Origin: Oscillospiraceae bacterium
GTDB lineage: Bacteria > Bacillota > Clostridia > Oscillospirales > Acutalibacteraceae
NCBI GenBank assembly: GCA_029013165.1
Contig: JAQXMV010000118.1
Location: 1-17,704 of the forward strand
Reading direction: 5' to 3'
Length of the DNA: 17,704 nucleotides
Positions 13,482-17,704 of the stretch are shown one piece after another (the stretch's first letter is position 1; the number at the start of each line of letters is the position of its first letter). The notes under the pieces were generated by a model that was not told the DNA's origin, made no database searches, and saw nothing but the letters and a program-made list of their open reading frames with translations. Both the position numbers and the translations under genes were made by a program.

Positions 13482-14076
13482 CAAAGAAAATGTTAAAAAG
13501 CTCACCATCCTGGGACTTCTGACAGCCGTTATGCTGATCTTCGCCATGACGCCTCTCGGATATCTCAACATCGGCCCTCTTGCCATCACGCTGAATGTGA
13601 TCCCGCTGGGTATTGCCGCAGTGGCCCTGGGTCCCGTTGGCGGCGCTGTCATCGGCGCGGTTTTCGGCATCACCAGCTTCCTGCAGTGCATCGGCGTCGG
13701 CGGCGTCAGCGCAATGGGTGCGGTTCTTTTTGAGATCAGCCCCGTGCTTGCTTTCATTCAGAGATTCGTTCCCCGTGTTCTGGTCGGACTGATCATCGGC
13801 TTTATTTTCAACGCTATGAAAAAAAGAACCAATGTCAAGCTCGCCTGCTTTGTGACGGGATTTTTGGCCGCTTTTCTGAACACCGTACTTTTCATGAGCG
13901 CTCTGATCCTGCTTTTCGGCAAAACCGACTATGTTCAGGAGCTGATCGCCGGCAGAAACATCATCGTTTTCATCTGTACTTTCGTTGGCATCAACGCCGT
14001 ATTTGAAATGATCGCTTCTACCCTCGTCACCGGAGCTGTCGGTTCTGCTCTTTACAGAGCCAAGGTTCTGAAATAA
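13471..14076 (+). CDS. ECF transporter S component, probable pantothenate (PanT-like)
   Basis: The 201-residue integral membrane protein has about six hydrophobic spans (roughly 11-27, 34-52, 54-75, 83-116 as a pair, 123-149, 163-195). It opens with the small-residue first helix typical of ECF substrate-binding (S) components. TPLGYLNIGPLAITLN and GPVGGAVIGAVFGITSF match the general layout of this family. S components bind a vitamin and dock onto the shared EcfA/A'/T energy module, which is encoded elsewhere. Pantothenate is inferred from the next gene, coaX, 32 bases downstream, and the divergent coaBC. AAGGAGGT stands 8 bases before the ATG. Other vitamins cannot be excluded from sequence alone. 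Confidence 0.83.
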   Translation: MRNDKENVKKLTILGLLTAVMLIFAMTPLGYLNIGPLAITLNVIPLGIAAVALGPVGGAVIGAVFGITSFLQCIGVGGVSAMGAVLFEISPVLAFIQRFVPRVLVGLIIGFIFNAMKKRTNVKLACFVTGFLAAFLNTVLFMSALILLFGKTDYVQELIAGRNIIVFICTFVGINAVFEMIASTLVTGAVGSALYRAKVLK

Positions 14077-14108
14077 AATCAATCTTTTCTTTTTGCAGGA
14101 GTGGCACT

Positions 14109-14879
14109 ATGATTTTAGCAATAGACATCGGCAACACAAATATCGTTTTAGGCTGCATTGACGGCGAAGAGATTCTCTTCCGTGAGAGGATATCCACCAA
14201 TCAGACCGCCACGGTGCTGGAATATGCCGCCATGGTGAAAACCGCACTGGAAATGAACGGCATCGAAAACAGCCGTATCGACGGCGCCATCATTTCCTCC
14301 GTGGTACCGGCAGTCACCGGCACCATGAAAAAGGCTCTGCATAAACTCTTCGGCATCGAGACCATGGTCATTGGTCCGGGGCTCAAGACAGGACTGAGCA
14401 TTGTGATTGATAATCCCAGTCAGCTGGGCAGCGACCTGGTGGTCGACGCCGTGGCCGGCATCAACGAATATCCGGCGCCGATGATCATTATTGACATGGG
14501 CACCGCAACCACCCTGTCGGTCGTTGACAGTGAGCGCCGCTACCGCGGCGGCATGATCGTTCCCGGTCTTGCCGTTGCTCACGATGCGCTGATCAGCAAA
14601 ACCTCTCAACTGAGCAAAATTGCCTTTGAGGCACCGAAAAAGGTCATCGGCACCAACACCATCGACTGCATCAAAAGCGGTCTGCTTTACGGTAACGCCG
14701 GCACCATTGACGGTCTCATCGAGAGAATCAATGAAGAACTGGGAGAGAAGTGCACCGTTATTGCCACAGGCGGTCTCGCCCCGGTGATCATTCCCCTGTG
14801 TAAAAGTGAAATCATCATTGACGACGATCTGCTGCTCAAGGGCCTGCTGGCGATCTACAAAAAGAACGCGAAAGTATAA
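14109..14879 (+). CDS. coaX: Type III pantothenate kinase
   Basis: The 256-residue ASKHA-fold kinase phosphorylates pantothenate, the first step of CoA synthesis. Members of this type need a monovalent cation and are not inhibited by CoA. Visible marks are the phosphate loop DIGNTN (6-11), SSVVP (63-67), GSD (107-109, the GxD acidic residue of the active site), DMGTATT (129-135), GGMIVPGL (148-155) and the adenosine-side ATGG (219-222). The length fits the family. AGGAG stands 7 bases before the ATG. It follows the ECF S component closely, so uptake and trapping of pantothenate are co-expressed. No pantothenate synthesis genes are visible, which fits a salvaging lifestyle (inference). Confidence 0.95.
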   Translation: MILAIDIGNTNIVLGCIDGEEILFRERISTNQTATVLEYAAMVKTALEMNGIENSRIDGAIISSVVPAVTGTMKKALHKLFGIETMVIGPGLKTGLSIVIDNPSQLGSDLVVDAVAGINEYPAPMIIIDMGTATTLSVVDSERRYRGGMIVPGLAVAHDALISKTSQLSKIAFEAPKKVIGTNTIDCIKSGLLYGNAGTIDGLIERINEELGEKCTVIATGGLAPVIIPLCKSEIIIDDDLLLKGLLAIYKKNAKV

Positions 14880-14926
14880 CATCAAAATGTAAAAGATCAA
14901 ATTGCTCTTGCTATAAAACAGAAAAA

Positions 14927-14956
14927 GAGCGACAGGGTATCAAAGCCTTGTCGCTC
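14927..14956. terminator. Terminator between coaX and the GH3 genes
   Basis: GAGCGACAGGG (14927-14937) pairs with CCTTGTCGCTC (14946-14956) with a G-T wobble and an 8-base loop. On the minus strand TTTTTC follows directly, serving the GH3 gene. On the plus strand ATCTTTTATGTCTTTTTT follows, serving coaX. Confidence 0.8.
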
Positions 14957-14976
14957 ATCTTTTATGTCTTTTTTCT

Positions 14977-14989
14977 GCCTGTCAGGCAT
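14977..14989. repeat. Short perfect inverted repeat
   Basis: TGCCTGTCAGGCA is a 13-base palindrome with 6-base arms, lying between the coaX/GH3 terminator and the GH3 stop. No T-run follows on either strand. Its function is unknown. Confidence 0.3.
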
Positions 14990-15030
14990 CTATGTACGCC
15001 TTTTGACGGACAAAAAAGGCTTTCGTCTTT

Positions 15031-16713
15031 TTAGTCCTTGGTGGCCTCATCAATGTGGGACAGGAAGAATTCCTCTCTCTCCGGCGTATTGATCACCGTT
15101 ACGGGTTTGATCTGATTGAGCACCTTGCCCTGCTTTTTGAGCATTTCTCTGTAGTCGGCATAGGTGTCTTTTTTCAGGAAGCAAACCTTCGGTGCGGCCA
15201 GCATACCCCAGCGGCGATATTTGAAATACTTCTCGTTGCTCTCGCAGAGGAACTCATTGAGGGTGTCCTCGATCTGCGGAATCATGTCGTAAGAGATATC
15301 GCCCTCAGGCTCTGCCAGAAGCATATAGCGGACAGGATCCACATTGGTGTCGGCATAGAAGCTGTAACCCTTAAAGGAAATGCCCAGCTTTTCCTGTGTT
15401 TTCACCGCTGCCCAGTCAACCATCTGTGTGGTGGTCTTCTCATTGGCAATATTCATGGCCAGGTTGTTTCTGTAAAGGAACTCAACCTTCGGCGTCTTGT
15501 TGTAATATCCCGTTACACGGACAACATCCTCGATCTTATAGCGGTAAAGTCCGGAGAAATTCGTAACGACAAGCTCATAGTCCTTGCCGACCTCGATCTC
15601 GCCGATGGTGAGAGGTCTCTCGCAGTCGGGATCGTCAACGGGGATAAACTCGAAGAAAAGAGATCTCGGCAGAAGAACATAGTCATTGACATTCAGCTCA
15701 ACGGGCATGGCCATATATCCCTCGGCAGCCGCATAACCCATGTTATGAATGGGGGCGTCACCGATATACTTTCTGAGCTTCTGCACATAGAACTTCAGGT
15801 TGGAACCGACCATACCGTAGCTCCAGACGAAGTCCGGCCAGATTCTCGGGGCAATGGGCGTATCAAAGCCCTTTCTGCACTCTCTTCTGATCTCTTCTGC
15901 GCGCTCGGGCATGGGCTTGAATTTCTTCTCCCACTTCTTGCGCAGATCGTCGGGACATTTGACGCTGGGATCGATGGTACCCTTTTCGATATCGTCGCAG
16001 ACCATCTCCCAGTTATGCTCGAAGTAATCGAACATCGTTGTCAGCAGGGTGACAACCATGGAACCGAGGTAGGTAAGATCGCGTCTCTGCAGAGCGAAAC
16101 GCAGATGGAAGTAGGAGGAATCCACGGCTTCCTCGTTTTCGGGATAGAGAAAATCGTTGGGGGTGGTCATGAAAAATTTTGAAATCGGCTTGAGGTAAGT
16201 GAAAGGAACCTGTCCGGCGCCGTTACACATCTTGCCGTCTTTCATCTCATGGCCGGTGAGGATAACCGCGACGGGACCCACCTGTTTGGGGAACTTCATG
16301 CCGTTTTTCTTGAACCATTTGGCGGCGCAGGCCGGTGTGGCGGCAAAGCCCATGGACTGCATATTAAAGATATCCTTGGCGGATTTGGGAAGAACTTTCG
16401 GTTTGCCAACGGAGCCGGAGGAAGAGCAGTAGCGGACACATTTGGCAGCCATCATCAGATTGCTCTCACCGTTGAGCATACGCTCAACATATTCATCATA
16501 ATCCTCATAGGTGGTGAGAGGAACGATTCTCTGAAAATCAGCCACAGAATGAACATTCTTAAAGCCGATTTTTCTGCCGTATTCCGTGTCCTTATTCTTG
16601 TCCATAATCTGAAGAAGAATTTTTTCCTGTGTTTCCACAGGGACGGATGTAAAATGATTGACTCCCTTGAAAACCATGTTTCCAAGCATAACTCCTAAAT
16701 CGGAAAGTGCCAT
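15031..16713 (-). CDS. GH3-family acyl-adenylate enzyme, complete copy
   Basis: The 560-residue protein belongs to the GH3 branch of adenylate-forming (ANL) enzymes. Plant members join amino acids to jasmonate, auxin or benzoates; bacterial roles are largely unknown. ATP-binding motif 1 is CSSSGSVGKPK (96-106), motif 2 is the YAAAEG region (327-332), and motif 3 is YRYKIEDVVRVTGYY (390-404), with the hinge and C-terminal lobe following. The length fits the family, and all three motifs look intact. ATG 16713 has AAGG 9 bases upstream; the in-frame TTG at 16722 lies in the ribosome site. A close paralogue lies 52 bases upstream on the same strand, so the two were probably co-transcribed. The substrate cannot be predicted. 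Confidence 0.9.
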   Translation of the reverse strand: MALSDLGVMLGNMVFKGVNHFTSVPVETQEKILLQIMDKNKDTEYGRKIGFKNVHSVADFQRIVPLTTYEDYDEYVERMLNGESNLMMAAKCVRYCSSSGSVGKPKVLPKSAKDIFNMQSMGFAATPACAAKWFKKNGMKFPKQVGPVAVILTGHEMKDGKMCNGAGQVPFTYLKPISKFFMTTPNDFLYPENEEAVDSSYFHLRFALQRRDLTYLGSMVVTLLTTMFDYFEHNWEMVCDDIEKGTIDPSVKCPDDLRKKWEKKFKPMPERAEEIRRECRKGFDTPIAPRIWPDFVWSYGMVGSNLKFYVQKLRKYIGDAPIHNMGYAAAEGYMAMPVELNVNDYVLLPRSLFFEFIPVDDPDCERPLTIGEIEVGKDYELVVTNFSGLYRYKIEDVVRVTGYYNKTPKVEFLYRNNLAMNIANEKTTTQMVDWAAVKTQEKLGISFKGYSFYADTNVDPVRYMLLAEPEGDISYDMIPQIEDTLNEFLCESNEKYFKYRRWGMLAAPKVCFLKKDTYADYREMLKKQGKVLNQIKPVTVINTPEREEFFLSHIDEATKD

Positions 16714-16765
16714 AATTCTCAACCTTTCTAAATATATTTTACTTCTGTTCGCTTAATGTTTTCTA

Positions 16766-17587
16766 TTATGCGTTGACGGTCTCGTCAATGTGAGACAGGA
16801 AGAATTCCTCTCTCTCCGGCGTATTGATCACCGTTACGGGCTTGATCTGATTGAGGACCTTGCCCTGCTTTTTGAGCATTTCTCTGTAGTCGGCATAGGT
16901 GTCCTTTTTCAGGAAGCAAACCTTCGGTGCGGCCAGCATACCCCAGCGGCGATACTTGAAATATTTCTCGTTACTCTCGCAGAGGAACTCATTGAGGGCG
17001 TCCTCGATCTGCGGAATGAGCTTGGGATCAATATCACCCTCGGGCTCTGCCAGAAGCATATAGCGAACGGGATCCACGCTGTGATCAGGATAGAAGCTGT
17101 AGCCCTTGAAAGAAATGCCCAACTTTTCCTGAGTTTTGGCCGCCGCCCAGTCGACCATCTGTGTGGTGGTCTTTTCGTTAGCGATGTTCATGGCCAGATT
17201 GTTTCTGTAAAGGAACTCGACCTTCGGTGTTCTCTTGTAATAGCCTGTGACGCGGACAACATCCTCGATCTTATAACGGTAAAGTCCGGAACGGTTGGTG
17301 ACCACCAGCTCATATTCCTTGCCAACCTCGATCTGATCCATAGTCAGAATCTTATCGGGATCGTCCATGGGAATAAACTCAAAGAAAACAGACTGGGGAA
17401 GAAGAACATAGTCATTGACATTGAGCTCAACGGGCAGAGCCATGTAGCCCTCAGCAGCCGCATAACCCATATTGTGAATGGGAGCGTCGCCGATATACTT
17501 TCTGAGCTTCTGCACATAGAACTTCAGGTTGGAACCGACCATACCGTAGGCCCAGACGAAGTCCGGCCAGATTCTCGGTGCGATGGG
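16766..17587 (-). pseudogene. GH3-family gene, second copy, 5' part missing
   Basis: The frame encodes the last 273 residues of a second GH3-family enzyme, about 90% identical by eye to the complete copy. Differences are concentrated in an insertion/deletion near residue 365 of copy 1, a few loop positions and the last four residues. Motifs 2 (YAAAEG) and 3 (YRYKIEDVV) are present. The first ~285 residues, including the ATP phosphate loop, are missing because homology stops at 17587-17589, exactly where ParB-like sequence on the other strand begins. The ATG at 17540-17542 is internal, not a start. Near-absence of stops or frameshifts suggests recent truncation or an assembly join, not old decay. 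Confidence 0.85.
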
Positions 17588-17704
17588 TGATGAAAAAGTA
17601 GTTGAAATTGAAATGGAACGTTTAAGAACTTTTACGAATCATCCATTCAAGGTGATCAGTGACAGTCAGATGATTGAACTACAGGACAGTATTAAGAAAT
17701 ATGG
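17583..17704 (+). CDS. ParB-like nuclease/partition domain, N-terminal fragment
   Basis: The frame reads MGDEKVVEIEMERLRTF, then NHPFKVISDSQM, then IELQDSIKKYG to the window edge. This is the start of the ParB/RepB/Spo0J N-terminal domain, with a hydrophobic strand, the F-x-N-H-P-F-K turn and the helix ending S-I-K-K-Y-G. This domain is a CTP-binding switch in chromosomal ParB and is common in plasmid and conjugative-element partition genes. The ATG at 17583 falls in bases shared with the GH3 homology and has no ribosome site, so it is probably not the true start. The N-terminus was likely lost at the junction. The segment is more AT-rich than the GH3 genes. The gene continues beyond the window. 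Confidence 0.7.
   Translation, partial: MGDEKVVEIEMERLRTFTNHPFKVISDSQMIELQDSIKKY

Noticed and set aside
15055..17590. Long plus-strand open frames antisense to the GH3 genes (and similar ones antisense to serA, serC, apgM, coaBC, coaX)
   Set aside because: They mirror the codon bias of the real genes, have no ribosome sites, and their products look like low-quality antisense translations. The true strand shows clear family motifs.

Overview
The window looks like chromosomal DNA of a Gram-positive anaerobe of the Clostridia, most likely a gut member of the Oscillospiraceae/Ruminococcaceae. The evidence is strong AGGAGG-type ribosome sites, TTGACA-N17-TATAAT promoters, an ECF-type vitamin transporter, a type III pantothenate kinase, an archaeal-type phosphoglycerate mutase and tandem GH3-family genes. 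No marker gene fixes the species. The housekeeping part (about 3.4-17.6 kb) is moderately GC-rich. The left 3.2 kb and the last ~115 bases are clearly more AT-rich.

Left accessory region (1-3.2 kb): a possible decayed gene, a soluble KAP-family P-loop NTPase transcribed leftward, a divergent XRE regulator, and an 80-residue hypothetical protein convergent with the regulator. This arrangement resembles a small regulated defence or stress locus.

Amino-acid and envelope block (3.4-9.1 kb): O-acetylhomoserine sulfhydrylase (minus) has a clear promoter. Diverging from it is a plus-strand cluster of two paralogous Ig-like secreted or anchored proteins and a VanZ-family membrane protein. The minus-strand serC-serA operon (serine synthesis from 3-phosphoglycerate) follows, with a perfect promoter and a 19-bp terminator hairpin.

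Central block (9.1-12.0 kb): a promoter plus long hairpin suggests an unannotated small RNA on the plus strand. It faces a complete tRNA-Lys(UUU) gene on the minus strand. nagA and the archaeal-type phosphoglycerate mutase (or alternative homoserine kinase) follow on plus.

CoA block (12.0-14.9 kb): coaBC (minus) diverges from an ECF S component (PanT-like) and coaX. Together they cover pantothenate uptake, phosphorylation, cysteine ligation and decarboxylation. The CoaC active-site cysteine position carries Asn.

Right end (15.0-17.7 kb): a complete GH3-family gene and a closely related second copy, about 90% identical over the shared part. The second copy is cut at about 17587, where the sequence changes abruptly into a ParB N-terminal domain on the opposite strand. 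This is either a real insertion or rearrangement, or an assembly misjoin inside a repeat.

Starts were moved from the longest open frame wherever a ribosome site or promoter showed that a shorter start is right (metY, serA, nagA, the phosphoglycerate mutase, XRE, VanZ, GH3 and the first Ig-like protein).
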